This document shows positions 22,441 to 34,811 of a stretch of 64,000 nucleotides of DNA, piece by piece. The position numbers were made by a program, and so were the translations under genes. Positions within the stretch are counted from its first letter, which is position 1. Every line of letters begins with the position of its first letter. Below the pieces are notes generated by a model that was given only the letters and a program-made list of their open reading frames with translations, did no database searches and was not told the origin of the DNA. Source of the DNA: Sthenelais limicola (Eukaryota; Annelida; Polychaeta; Phyllodocida; Sigalionidae); the NCBI GenBank assembly GCA_942159475.1, contig OW804097.1, positions 4,059,685 through 4,123,684 of the forward strand, written 5' to 3'.

Positions 22441-22489
22441 GTCCATGTTGCGGTATGTGTCCTGATATTAGGGCCCACCCCACATCCTT

Positions 22490-22740
22490 ATCCATCAGTA
22501 CAAAAATCGGTTCAGAGAATTTCCCACCCCCTCTTTTCTGTCACTCATACCTGTTTTTCTCTCCCAACCCCATCTCTGATTTTCGCTTCTCTCCCCTCTT
22601 CCTCATGCTCCCCTTCACCTACATCCTCAGCCTCCCCTTTATTCCCTCCCCCTCTTCTTTCCATCCCCCTCTCCCTTTTCTTCACTCCCCCCTCCTACTA
22701 CACCCTCTCCCTCCCCTCTCCTTCACCCCCCCACTCCTCC
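22490..22740. repeat. Pyrimidine-rich tract
   Basis: Almost uninterrupted C/T sequence (CTCCCCCCTCC-type), low complexity. The ORF through it is an artefact of composition. Confidence 0.7.
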
Positions 22741-22744
22741 GCAT

Positions 22745-24865
22745 GTAGTCAGGTCCCCCTGGAAGTGATGTAGTAGCTTCCCAACATGGGCTATTTCCCA
22801 GGCTATACAATTTAATAGAGTGTAGCTGTCCCAATTTAAAAAAGACAGGGTCGACAGACTTGTACAGACCAGAAAGACAATTGGTAACATCACAGATTCC
22901 AAGAACATGCCTGACCAAAAAACACTTCTTATGCTTTATATATTAGATTAGATGTATATATAATACCTCATATATATGTAACATTCGCTTAAGGTATTTA
23001 AGAGGCTGAGCTACCATCATGTAGATTCACTGGTATTCGCTATATAATACAGGAGAATGGGGTTAGGATTTCGAAAGGATATCAAATGTATAATTTATTC
23101 CTGTGCCATCATCACCAACTAGACCAATATCGGCTCTACTTTGTGACAGCAAGTTGGTAACCAGTATTCAAGAATAGACTAGGAAAGGACATTCGCCCGG
23201 ACATACCCCGACGCAATTAGGGCACAGAATAGATGAGGTCATGCATATAAAATTAATGTTAGGGTAGCGTTTTTGTTTAGCGTAGTTTATTAGTTGAACA
23301 ATTTCTCTATTATTCAATTGTGTTTGGCATTACTTGCCGTATGTCTTACATACTTATTTAAAGATAATTTCTACCGTCAAAGTACAATAGTATTTCAAGA
23401 ACGAAGTCTTTATTTCTATGCTCTTCCTTTTATTAATTCAGTTAAATAATAAGGTGATTAATCTTAAATTGATAGAACCCCACAACTCGAAATCAGCAGA
23501 TTTAGTGAAGTTGTTTTTATCAACGTATAGTTGATTAGATTGTTTGATTCCAAAGTTCTGGTAGTTGGACCTTCTTCAGGAAATAGTTCTTATCCTGGTG
23601 ATTCATGGAAAATTACTCATGAGTCATTGCTTATTTTGATGCCTATATTAGATATATCATATTAATGGCAGGTATCTTCCCACATAAGTCCTTAAATTAA
23701 TGTGTATCACATGAATAACAACTGATTATGAACACAATGTTAATAAATTATAATATCATCCTACCTTCTTTGGCTTATCAATAGAGGCGCCCATATTGAA
23801 CGTTAAATATAGCCTGAACCTTGCACGTTGAAATATCTGAAATGGTTAAGTCTGATTATAGATACATTGGGATCATTGTAAAATGGGTGGCTGTACTAGA
23901 TTTGTGATTACTAATGGTTACGTTTAAACTTACCTCAAAAAACGGAGGCCTTTAGTCGCGCAAATATAATGTTGGGTAGATTTGGTTCCTTTCTTCTGAC
24001 TAGCTAGAATTTAACTTGTTAGTACTTGACATGGTATGACGCCATCTGCTCTTGATAATGTTATCGGTCCAGTTGACCTCTTTTCTGCACAGTCACAATC
24101 TAAAGCGACCCCTCAGAAGTTAGTTCATTAGTTTTAAGTTTTCATTTACATATGCATCGATGGCGACAGTTTTGAGGATAAAAATGATATGATAATATTT
24201 TAATAATCCTAGTGACGTTTTCAAAACATATTATATAAACGTATTTTATATCATATGCATACCTGTTACTGATTTCATGGAGACAGGTCCAACCCACCCA
24301 TAAACTACTGATATTTTGAATCAATAGATAAGGTAGGAAGGTATCATTGATTGGGGGTGGGTGGGCGGAAGTGGTGGGGGCAACTCCATGTCATCCTTCC
24401 TTGTCAAAATGCGAAAGCGGGAAGGGAGGGCACCAAGAACATGACAATAGAGTCATTGCACTGGACAGACTATCGTGGAGCTGGGTGGTAAACTAGGGTG
24501 CCATATGTACATGCACACTTTGTGCGTCACAGGGAGAGAGAGGGACCTGCCACGCCGAGTCAAAACAAACCTTATAGGTTTTCCGTGCCCGCCCCACAGG
24601 AAAGCTGGTAGTGCAGACACTCATGGGTTCTGGAGCCTGTGTGTAGGTGTGCGCTGCCTTGACTAAGGTCATGTGTGTTAGTGTGTAACAAAAATCTGAA
24701 TTGGCAGAAATGATGGCAAGATTGTTTAACCCGATAGTGAAGTTTAAGTGTATGTGAGTCAATGAATGGCGATTGCAGAAGGGATGTGGTGTTGTTGATG
24801 ATTAGAATCGATCTGATGAGATTCTGGGAGGTTTTTTTTCTTTATAGATTCCCTCTAAACCACTT
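22745..24865. other. No gene seen
   Basis: Two kilobases of AT-rich DNA with short, non-conserved ORFs only. G-rich GGGTGGGTGGGCGGAAG lies near 24355. Nothing else is supportable. Confidence 0.4.
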
Positions 24866-25112
24866 CCGTCCCCATAGATCCGTCCCTATAGATCAGTATC
24901 AAGCCTATAGTTCAGTCTCAAGACTCCCTATAGATCAGTATCAGTCCCTATAGATCAGTATCAAGACTTCCGTCTCCATAGATCAAGACTTCCCCATAGA
25001 TCAATACTTCCGTCTCCATAGATCAATACTTCCGTCTCCATAGATCAATACTTTCGTCTCCATAGATCAATACTTTCGTCTCCATAGATCAATACTTTCG
25101 TCTCCATAGATC
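24866..25112. repeat. 22-bp minisatellite
   Basis: Units of the form CATAGATCAATACTTTCGTCTC are repeated in tandem. The right half (about 24980-25110) is near-identical at a 22-bp period. The left half is degenerate (CCTATAGATCAGTATCAAG), which shows array decay from one side. Confidence 0.85.
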
Positions 25113-25181
25113 AACTTCTCCCTAAGTTGGTGCTGACATCTAGCGTATGTGTTTGAAACTAATTTAGAAGCCTAGTTGCTA

Positions 25182-25490
25182 GTTGCGGGTCACTTTCGAA
25201 TGAAATCCTCCGTGCGCTATATAGACTACCGTACACAATGCAACGCCAAGTGAACGTGCACATGAGTGGGTATGCCGAAGGATCTCCACATCTCTTCCGG
25301 TCTACGAAACGTAAGCACGTATAGCTTCTGAACTCGCCATTCATTTATTACTCGATTCCCGTCGACTAAATCTTCGCTATCGGGCTCAAACCATATTTAA
25401 ATCATTTCTACCGATTCAAATCTTTTATTTATTTCTTTTTTAAGTCCCTAGACACACGCAACACGGCATTCGAGAACCGGAAGTGTCCGA
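25182..25490. repeat. Dispersed duplicated segment with a TATA-like box, copy A
   Basis: Starts GGGTCACTTTCGAATGAAAT, continues GTGCGCTATATAGACTACCG and ends near ACACGGCATTCGAGAACCGG. Near-identical copies are at 59986-60270 and 60293-60585, and a shorter one is at 60770-60930, 35 kb away in the same orientation. I see no protein. Confidence 0.75.
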
Positions 25491-25800
25491 TGCTTTGGAT
25501 AGCAAGCAGCAGAACCTTGCGAAAACAGGCCGGCCGGTTGAACATAAACATTAGTGAATACGCACCTCTGATTGGCTGTTTCTCCGCTAAGCCCCGCCCA
25601 CTTCACTTGGCCAGCCGTCGTGGTATTATTTAGATTTCGACTAACGCGGTGTCCGATGCTTTGGATAGCAAGCAGCGGAACCTTGCGAAAACAGGCCGGC
25701 CGGTTGAACATAAACATTAGTGAATACGCTCCTCTGATTGGCTGTTGTGGCTGAAGCTTCATTCGGTCAGCCGTCGCGGTATTATGTAGGTTCCGATTAA
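25490..25800. repeat. Two tandem copies of a GGCCGGCCGGTTGAACATAA segment
   Basis: The block CCGATGCTTTGGATAGCAAG...GATTGGCTGTT occurs at about 25488-25585 and again at 25651-25745. A diverged third copy is at about 60585-60680. Each contains the inverted CCAAT box ATTGG. Confidence 0.7.
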
Positions 25801-25970
25801 AGCAGTGCATTCACTTCCGGTCTCATAGAAAGGCTGACGACTCGCATGGGATTGCATGATATTTTGGATGTTTTTGGATGTTTTTGGATGTTTTTGGACG
25901 GAATAAAGAAGGTTTGTCTATCTTTTTTGCTCTAACATTAAGGAAATCTCATCAATTCTCTTCTAAAAGC

Positions 25971-26090
25971 AATAATTTCCTCGGATTTTTCTGCTCGCGG
26001 TGTCTATAGCGTCAGGGAATTCTCGGGCTTCGCCCTCGAACTCCCTGACGCTATAGACACCGCGAGCAGAAAAAACCTCGGAAATTATTC
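25971..26090. repeat. Foldback hairpin A
   Basis: A long inverted repeat: CTGCTCGCGGTGTCTATAGC... pairs with ...GCTATAGACACCGCGAGCAG, nearly perfect over more than 30 bp and extending through AATAATTTCC. The centre is the small palindrome GGGCTTCGCCC. Confidence 0.85.
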
Positions 26091-27685
26091 CTTAAGTAGT
26101 AAGCTTGATTTTTGCTTGGAACAGACCATTTTACTTAGTTAAAGGTAAATACCATACTCAAGTCTATTAAAATAATACAGAATGAAACGCAGAAAAACGC
26201 CCCGGTGGTTGTTCATGATGGATATGCAAAAAAAAAATATTTTGAAAAATCAAAATTGCTAAAGACTATAATCTTACAAAGTTTTATAGGAATAGTTCCA
26301 ATCTTTCATTTTCAAATACTCAATCAAAATATTTAGGGCTAATCCATGGCTATCAATATTCAATCGCACTTTCCCAACTTATGCCCATGATTCAGGACTG
26401 TCACCCTCGATTTTATTTCAAGCCAGGATACCCTCTAAATGATTCTGGAGAGAAACTTAGTACATTCAGACTTGCACACAGAATCACCCCCAGACAATGG
26501 ACTACGGAGTTCTAGGACAAAAAACCGATTAGCTAGGTAGGCTAACATACCATTCTTATCTGATCTGAGGGTCTGGACCTAGAGTGCGAGGGAGGATTTC
26601 CAGCTCTCCCTAGTCCTGAAGGGATTTCAAAATACCCTCAAGGCGGGTGTCAAGATCTACTGCTCCTACATGATTTGCTAGTGATATTTCAGCAGGTTAG
26701 TCTGAGTAATGGCACAGAATTTGCATCTGGACTGGAGTTCTCCTCTGGTACCGCACATTATCATGCAAATGTCATGTCTTCCACTTAACGGTAAATTGCA
26801 CCTTCTAACACATGTGGATGCCAAATTTGAGTTTCTTGCTCAATATGAGTGCACCTTCTAAAAAGGAACAGATCGTATTCTATGAATCTCACCAACTAAA
26901 GGCGTGTAATGCCTCATTATTGAAAGATCGAGATATTGATACCGTCCAAATTACCGTCCAAATTGTATGTTTATGTGTATGTGATTGGATCTGTAAATAA
27001 TTCTACATAAGTAGATCATATGGGGTGACTTTTCTTAAAAGGTCTTACGTTATATTATATCTGACATACTAGATAACTATAATTTAAAAAATCCGGTGTA
27101 ATCTTCCAACTTCACTAACTTACAATAATTATCATGACACTATATTAATCATGTTATGTAACACCATACAAAAATGGCACATGTACGACCAGTAAGAGAC
27201 ATGAATATAAACCAATTGTTAATCTAAATGTAGTATATGAATAACTGCCTGTGTAGAACTATACTATAGAACAAGTATAATAAATCAATACATGTGTTAT
27301 TATAGCAGCGGTGACCTGTACTGGTACGCCAAAATGAAGTATATTAACAATGACTCTGTAGTTTATTATAAGAGGTAACAAACAACAAGAATATCGTTCA
27401 AGCTGCAACTAAATTCATGATGTATAATGTTTCTTGAAGCATGTGATGTATTGAATAATCAACTGATTTAAATTATTTACGGACTAGCCGGAAGAACTAT
27501 TTGCCTCTGCGTATAGATGCCAAGCCCTTTTCATTTCTTGTAACTGTATAATGATTGATTGAATACAAATTCTTATATATATAAGTAATAATAATATAAT
27601 TGAGTATTTTGGTCGCTGTTACCTCAAGACATTAGCAATGATCAAATAATACAAAGGATGGTTGCATATACTTTATTATTCGTTC
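26091..27685. other. No gene seen
   Basis: AT-rich, with only short ORFs lacking family resemblance. Confidence 0.4.
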
Positions 27686-27689
27686 ATCA

Positions 27690-28105
27690 AACGTTGCTGT
27701 TTGTCTTGCTACATTGAAATTCAGCACAAATATGGCTTATGCATCTGTAATAGTTGTAGGAGCTAGAGAAATCGTTGCACAGCCAAGAAAATTGGGGATA
27801 AAACGCAATATTTAAAATATATGAGAAATATCTCTCATTAATCGTTAAAGGAAAATAAATATGTAGGAAAAACGTTTCATTCACAATCTATCGCTTAGAG
27901 CAGAATATGGCTGACTTTGTCTTGAATGACTCAACCTGGTGACTTCATATTTGATGATAATGAAAATATATATGTGTCTATGTATTGACAAGCCCTTCCA
28001 CTGTATGTATGTTGAGCATAATTAATTGTTTTAACATTTTCTCTGATAATTAATATATCTGTAAATAAAGCAGTTTTTAGGTTGTGCATTCTCAATCTAT
28101 CACTG
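27690..28105. repeat. Inverted copy of the 20.2-20.6 kb repeat
   Basis: The reverse strand matches 20240-20560 over GGAAGGGCTTGTCAATACAT, GACAAAGTC(A/G)GCCA, CTAAGCGATAGATT and ACGTTTTTCCTACATATTT. The GATAGATTACG motif survives as degenerate inverted copies at 27878 and 28087. Confidence 0.65.
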
Positions 28106-28439
28106 GAAAATGCTGCCACTGTATAAATACTCACTGGACATGCAAAACACAAGACATTATATTAGGGGTGAACGGACCAATAGTATGTTTTTCTTTTGAT
28201 AATAACATCAATATTGTTTCCTTTATTGACAAAATTGAAACAGGTAGGTTTTGACCCCAATATCTCTGAAATCGACACAACCAATGGTAAAATATCATGC
28301 AGAACTATGAAAATCATAACGTATATACATGTTGCTTTGATATACTATCAAATTCACAGGTAGATGTGCAGCTATATTGGACATGTTCAATAGAGCTTCA
28401 GGCTCATGCCATGGATAACTATGCATATCTTTATGTGTG

Positions 28440-28575
28440 AGCCCATAACTTGATTGATAGGACTTTAAGTAATAAACTCCCCAAAAAACAGAACGTTTCA
28501 ATAAAGTGATCTTGTTAAACAAACACTTTGAGAAATATCATTTTTGACTTGTGACACATCACATATTGTATTGAA
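28440..28575. mobile_element. Fragment of the 43-bp-TIR MITE family
   Basis: ACGTTTCAATAAAGTGATCTT and TTGACTTGTGACACATCACATA match the family's end region. Confidence 0.45.
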
Positions 28576-28774
28576 TAGTAAGTGCAGTGGGGGAATGATT
28601 TAGCTAATCCCATTTAGTTATAGTAGTTATACTCAAATTTCAGATCTCTAAATAAGGATTGGGTATGTATAATTATGTATTTTTGCAAGAAGTCCGATAC
28701 TAAACTATATATATTTAAGAAAGAAAATATATATTTACAAGTAAATGTTTCAGCCCACTGTCCTTCAAACACTA

Positions 28775-28970
28775 GGGCCCAGCTTGGATGTGCCCTAGTG
28801 TTTGATAGAGTACTTCTTTCATAGTTTCATTCAATTTATTGTGGATGGGCTCTAACGTCTGAATGGATGGTGGATGGGCCTATAATTTCTGAAAATATGT
28901 GAAAAATGTGCTAAAGTGGGCCCTAACGTCGTTGGGCCCTAACGTTGTTGGGCCCTAACGTCTGTAGACC
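28775..28970. repeat. GGGCCCTAACGT short repeats
   Basis: TGGGCCCTAACGTCGT, TGGGCCCTAACGTTGT and TGGGCCCTAACGTCTG are in tandem at about 28918-28965, with related GGGCCCAGC, GCCCTAGTG and GGGCTCTAACGTC upstream. Confidence 0.5.
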
Positions 28971-28974
28971 AAAT

Positions 28975-29955
28975 TGAAAGGATCGACAAATTAATATACT
29001 TATTTAGGGGAAACAATTGATAACATATTAACATTCACAGACCACCTGCTAAAATGATAAACCACCTGCTAAAAGACCACCTATCAAAATTATGAGAATC
29101 GCTACACTGAAGACAATAGTGTACGATTGACAATAAATTTAGTGACATAGTTGGTTCGTTTGGAAGTACTCTAATGAACAGAGAACACAGACCTATTTTG
29201 CATGTAGAAAACTGTAAACATTTGTATACCGAGATGGGAATACATTTTCTTAACGCCATTTTCGATGTACCAGCAGATATTTTACGGATTTTACTTTGCC
29301 CCTACAGGTCCATTTACTACTGAATCTCTGTTGACAGCCATTCATACATATCTCACAGTCAGACGGTCACGTTTGAAGTCTGTGTTATTTGGTTGTGAAG
29401 TTGATATCAACCTGCAACAGTTTAGACAAGATGAGATTATTTGTATTGCATCATACAAAGTCACTAATATGGACGTAATTGTGTAATTGTATGATTGCAT
29501 GTGTTCTAGCATCAGTAGCCATACTACTTTTCTCTATCACAAACTGATAGTAAATGGTGCTATTTTCAAAAGGCTTTCCAAATATATAATATATAAGTGC
29601 TTTTATTTCCGATAAGTGAGACAGTTACATATTATAGAAAAGGGTCCTCTCTTTCTTTGCAAACATAGTACTTCCAAGAGTGCCTTGACATGTTTTTTTA
29701 TTCCATTAAGACATCTATTTTTAGTAACCATGCTACGGCTCTGACTGTCTTGTGTACAGAGCTGTGCGGCACCCCGTATTCAAGCCTTGCAGTTCTGATA
29801 TAAATGTGTTTCGAGAAGGAAAACTAATTAAGACTCACATATTTGAAGACTTTCTAATGATAATCCCTTGTCTCCGCTACATATTTATCATAATAACCAG
29901 CCCAATAACTGAACAAATTTTTATGGATGAGTCATACATGAGAGTGCGCTTGTGT
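28975..29955. other. No gene seen
   Basis: Short ORFs at 29265-29486 and 29752-30015 have no recognised relatives and no splice partners that I can see. Confidence 0.35.
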
Positions 29956-29969
29956 GATCGTATAACGAC

Positions 29970-30155
29970 GTCGCCATCTTTGACGTCATACAGTGACTGC
30001 GCTTGGGCGACCTAAACATCAACAAGATGATGTGCATCGCAACTTTTTCTAGAACCCTGCAACATCATAGTATTGAGCATGCGCAGACCAATCCGCAATA
30101 CTTGAGACAGCGCCATTTCTAAATAGCATGTTACGGCCGCGGGACTCACGTGAAT
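29970..30155. promoter_or_regulatory. Promoter-like island (CRE, NRF-1-like, CCAAT, E-box)
   Basis: Within 170 bases of relatively CpG-rich DNA lie a perfect CRE palindrome TGACGTCA (29981-29988), an NRF-1-like GCATGCGCAG (30077-30086), CCAAT (30088-30092), a CGCCATTT step and an E-box CACGTG (30147-30152). The surroundings are AT-rich. No gene was found next to it, so function is inference. Confidence 0.3.
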
Positions 30156-30724
30156 ATAAACGGAAATTAATCCACTTTCGACATCATATACATGATTAAT
30201 TCATCATTAATTAACTATTCATATTATTCCATCCGGACCTTAACCATGCTATTTATTACATATTTAACTATTTTTTAATTTTGTTTGGACGAATTTATTC
30301 AGGTTAATGAGACGGCAACGGCCATACTTAAATACATTCGGATCCGATCCGATCTTCCTCTGCACCCTGAATTGTTGAGTAATAAATTTGAACATAATAG
30401 TGAGTGTGATCAATCTAATTTCATTGTACAAATATCATATGGGAGAAATACAGAATAATGGTAATAATAAGTGAGATGAGATGGTAAATGAAAAGATGAT
30501 GTCAGCGGACATTTGCTTCATAGGAATATGAATGTTCAAGTTTGTAGGCCTACTTATTTCATTATTATACTTATTTAGTTATTCCTGTTTGTATTGCAAA
30601 CATAATGTTACCTTATGTGAGAAATCATTGATATACCTTAGGCCTATGTACCTGTTTCATATTTGGGGTGAGGAGCAAGGTCTTCACCAAAGCACACAAC
30701 GAGGAATAAAGGGAACATATATAG

Positions 30725-30860
30725 ATGTAATGTACCAAGGGCGCCATCTGTCAAACTATTATGCATCAAGGTTGCGGCAGGATACCGAGGGACGGAGCGC
30801 AGCTATTATTATCCCGAGATGCATAATAGTTTGACAGACGGCGTCCGAGGTACATTACAT
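30725..30860. repeat. Foldback hairpin B
   Basis: The arm ATGTAATGTACC...TGTCAAACTATTATGCATC pairs with GATGCATAATAGTTTGACA...GGTACATTACAT (about 43 bp). The loop is about 50 bases and includes CCGAGGGACGGAGCGCAG. Confidence 0.85.
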
Positions 30861-31204
30861 ATTCATTACATCCCGTTCATAAATAAAAAAATATAAATAA
30901 ATCAAAATAAAAGAACTAAATTCAGTTTTCTGCCATTTTGTATGTATTTTGTGAAAGATGAAGAAAATAGTCCCTCTGGGTCTGCTCTTGTGGTGCTGTC
31001 AAGCTTTCTATAGGTCTGAAGCCCTTGTCACTAAACACTACTGTCAGTCCAAATTTCGAACAATAAACATTGTGTTTCTTTAATTTTCAACGGCAGGCTT
31101 TGGGACACATATAGCTTGGAAATCCATACATTATAATCTATATTCAAGTTGATGTTACCATAAATTTGTTACCATAAATCTGCCTTAATTATTACCAAAA
31201 ATTT

Positions 31205-31905
31205 GGAGAAATGATCGGACCTTCTGCAGTGATCTGTAGTGAGTCCAACACTTGTCAGTCTGCTAACTACCATAGTGTAGTCAATGGGCACACAGGTGGC
31301 CGGGCAGGTGGGCCTTCACTTCCATTCTACATCAATATACTTTTACAAAATCAAAGATTCAAATCCCATAATCGGGTGGACCTATTCATTTGGAGCTAAA
31401 TGTTTATTATTTACAGAGAATTTAGGAGAAACGATCTAGTGGGCGATGATATAAGCTTCGCAAGATCAAAATAAGAGCTCTCACTTACAAGTACGCGTTT
31501 AGTGTGTCATCGAAGAACAGAAAATTTGCTATCAAATGAAAGTTTTTCCAGCTTTCTAGGCCAATTAGAAGTTAATCGAACCTTTATTATTCTATCTGTT
31601 GAATTATTTGCTGTCATTCTGCGTTAATTATTTAGGAGAAACGATCGGGCCTTCTGCAATGATCTGGCTAGCGAATTGGATACGCCACACTCAACTGACT
31701 GCGACACGGCGATCTAGCGATTTCAAGAGTCAAGGGCGTATTCGATTTGCTACCCGATTCGCTATAGGATCTTTGTTCATGGATGGTCTACAATGATATG
31801 CTTTAGCAAAATAGAATATTTAAATGACATTTTCCAATAGAACTTTTCATTTTGAAGCTTTATATTTATTATTTCAAGAGAAATTAGGGTGAACGATCGG
31901 TGGCG
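31205..31905. repeat. Diverged tandem repeat of about 205-250 bp
   Basis: TTAGGAGAAACGATCGGGCC with CTTCTGCAATGATCTG or variants recurs at about 31203, 31423, 31630 and 31884. Upstream TTTATTATTT is shared by several units. Confidence 0.5.
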
Positions 31906-32360
31906 CATTAATACACACTTTGACTCCTGGTGATCAGGCTTAGCTGCCGGAACTACTTGTTGTATGCACCAAGGGTGACATGATTTACATGTTATGCACC
32001 ACCTTGGACCAAGTGTGACATACAATGCTGAAGGTATAGGCAACTGCAGCACAGGGGTGTAATAAGAAAGAAGTATTTCACTCCTGATGTTATATCTCGG
32101 ATCTGCATTTGGAACATAGACTATTTCAACCCTTGGTCCCTTGGAACTTTAATAATTATCCAGTAGCTTTAGTTCATTTCCTCCCCTCTCTTGCTATCGA
32201 TATTCATAATGTATTTATTCTCGCAGAAGTAAACCTATACGATCACGAAATATCATTATTTAATATCGATTAATATTAAGCCGGAGCTTAAACACAGATG
32301 TGCAACGATGGCCACTCAGACATTGGAAAGAACATAGGCAAGAATCGCAACACGCGTACA
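31906..32360. other. No gene seen
   Basis: AT-rich, with no supported feature. Confidence 0.35.
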
Positions 32361-32364
32361 CATC

Positions 32365-32480
32365 GTGGTGATTTTACGCTCCCGCAAATTGATAAAAACA
32401 ACGCTATTTCTACTCGAAATACATTGTCAAGATGTTAAAATTAAGAAAGAGCATGCTTTTCTACCCCTAGATATGTGTTT
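32365..32480. repeat. Direct repeat, copy 1
   Basis: TTTTACGCTCCC, GCTATTTCTACTCGAAATAC and TTCTACC match the order in 33845-33930. Confidence 0.45.
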
Positions 32481-32805
32481 ATAGCAAGATCAGTTTATAA
32501 GTAAGGAATATATGAGCAAAACTTTTCAGTAGGCCTAGGTAAACAAAAAGATCGCCACAAGTAGGCCTCATTATTGAGTCAGGATGTACGAAAATGTACA
32601 ATTCTCCTGCAACATTCCTCTCAGATTTTTAGTAAGAAATAAGGTTCAAAATGCAGTTTGACATAACCAAGCAGATTCATTAAATCAATGTTACACCAAA
32701 TATTTTTTCATTTTTCAGAGTAAATTAGCAAGATTTGCCAAATGTGTAAAGCCGATGATTGTACATTTTATGACGACCTGATCCATTGCGGGGAAATTAC
32801 GGTTC

Positions 32806-32945
32806 CATACCTTACCGCGCTCATGTTTACCGCTCTCCTGCATTTCGCGCTCATGTTTACCGCTCCCCTCCCTTACCGCTCCCATGCATACCGCGCACCT
32901 GCCTACCGCACTCAAGCTTTACGCCCCCGGCCGACGGCCGACATG
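32806..32945. repeat. TACCGC-rich dispersed repeat, copy 2
   Basis: CATACCTTACCGCGCTCATG, TTTACCGCTC, TTTCGCGCTCATG, TTACCGCTCC and ACCGCGCACCTGCCTACCGC, the same order as at 17904-18045. Confidence 0.6.
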
Positions 32946-33324
32946 CACCCACGCAAACCAATTTGACCGACGTCAACACCATCCACTGAATAGGGGAATT
33001 TGCATAGTCATTCTATTAGCTTCAAAATGGATACACTGAGAATTATTATCGTTCTGATAAAATGCTATCAATAAACAAACAAAACAAACAAACAAAATAA
33101 TGAAATATCCCAAGACAAAACATTAATATTACATTGCATTTAATGATAGCTGTATCATAGGTGTAGGAATTGAAATATTGCCCCCAGCCTTCCCAATCTG
33201 ACCTTAGCAATCGCGATATCTGCCACAAAAGTGTTGCTCCAATGAAATAGCAATCTCTATAGGCCTATTTCTTAGCTCATGAGGCAAATTATACTAATCT
33301 GCAAATTTGTTCTGATTGTTATCG

Positions 33325-33600
33325 GGTTTAGCACTTAAAGTCATATAAATACATGTAACAAATTTCAGGACATTGTATTAAATATATCCTTGCGTTTTGA
33401 AGGCATTTGTATGGAGTATATTTAATTACTTTACTGATAATTATCCACCCAGAAACATTGCAAACTTTTTTCCAAGAATAAAAATATCAAACATAAAATA
33501 TAGAAATACTTCTTAAATGTCCTTCATGTTTACTTTCATTGGAATCAGCTTAATCTCCTCTTTACAAATATAAAGGTATCTCAAAATCCATATTTTGCAT
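33325..33600. mobile_element. Fragment of the 43-bp-TIR MITE family
   Basis: ATTTCAGGACATTGTATTAA, ATATCCTTGCGTTTTGAAGG, GGAGTATATTTAATTACTTT and CATTGGAATC match the complete copy. The TIRs are worn. Confidence 0.55.
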
Positions 33601-33607
33601 GTAGTGA

Positions 33608-33930
33608 TGTCTCTCATAACGTCGCCAGTTTGTGACGCAACTATTGGGGGAGGAGCGTGGGTAAGTTCCATTTCTCAGGGGAGAGGTTCACGGCAAGGTT
33701 GGGCGCAGTAATGTAGGGAGCGGGAAGGGCTGCAGTGGGCGCGGTGAGGCACACCAGTGGCATGGACGCGAGTCGCGGTTAGGTAGGGTGTCGCGGTAAG
33801 TACAGCGCGGAAAGATTTGGCGCGGCAAGGGTGGTACCCGGAAATTACGCTCCGGCGAAATGATGAAAAGCGCTATTTCTAATCGAAATACATTGCGAAT
33901 ATGTTTAAATTCTTTTCTACCACTATATAT
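33608..33930. repeat. GCGCGG-rich dispersed repeat, copy 2, with a following direct repeat
   Basis: Matches 22255-22440 in order, with a 25-base insertion (CACACCAGTGGCATGGACGC...). It is followed by GCTATTTCTAATCGAAATAC, shared with 32365-32480. Confidence 0.6.
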
Positions 33931-33934
33931 TAAT

Positions 33935-34520
33935 TTGATCAACATTTGTATTTGAATAAGAAAGATATGAGGAAAACTGTGGGCCTATATTTTTGTCCAC
34001 AACCAATATGCCGGCCATGACGCAATATTGCACAGGTCGTTGTGACGTCTTCTAATTTACACTACGTTAGTAACATGCATTGAACTTGACAATGCTTTTT
34101 CCCATGCGTGTGTGATGGGGTTGAAGCAACGATCTTATAGCTACACAGTGAAGCTATAGGATCGTTGGTAGAATTGGTAGGGGGAAACCGTTTTCTCCTT
34201 GGTCACAACCAAAATTTCTTATTATTTTAACATTGAAATCTTGTCTTGATTTAAAACTCTATACTTATTTAATTAATAGTAAAGTACCATAGTACAATCT
34301 AACCCCAACAGCAAACCTGTTTCATAACTAACACTAATATCATTTGTCCATTATTACTACCTTGTATCTTCTCTATCTACACATCAGTTTTGCATTTAGT
34401 AACTTTGTGGTTACTTTCATTTACTAATACAAATTTCTTTTCCAAGCCTGATTCAGATATAAATTTGATCGGAAATGATTAAAAATTAAATCACCAACGA
34501 TGTAAGAAATCATTGAAGTT
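33935..34520. other. 3' flank of the minus-strand receptor gene
   Basis: No further LRR exon was recognised. The minus strand has an ATTAAA at about 34268-34273, a weak poly(A) signal candidate. GCTATAGGATCGTTG lies near a shorter inverted GATCTTATAGCTACAC at 34131-34165. Confidence 0.3.
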
Positions 34521-34523
34521 TAC

Positions 34524-34620
34524 TTACTCCAAACGTACTCGTTTACTTTCTGAAAATAGCTTATCCAGGCGGGAGTTAACTGCCTCTGAGGAGCTTTTTG
34601 TGATGAAGGGAAGATCAAAC
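34524..34620 (-). CDS. Receptor exon 21: last recognised exon, ends in a stop or continues
   Basis: Acceptor CACTATCACAG. FDLPFITKSSSEAVNSRLDK then LFSESKRVRLE. The frame meets TAA at 34524-34526, but GGA|GTAAGT at 34528/34527 is also a strong phase-2 donor like the others. If spliced, the gene has another exon below 34.5 kb that I did not recognise. Confidence 0.65.
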
Positions 34621-34811
34621 CTGTGATAGTGCAAATGTCAGAAAGAAGATCAGTGATTAGTTTTTCCATGTTACCATTTTACTTTCATCTTATTTCATAA
34701 ATTGTTTGTATGGTCAACCATGTGATATCAAATATAATGGTTGTGTAATCAGAAGGACTGAATCATAATCAGTGTACATTTGCGTCTCCGTATATTTGTA
34801 TACGCTATTAC

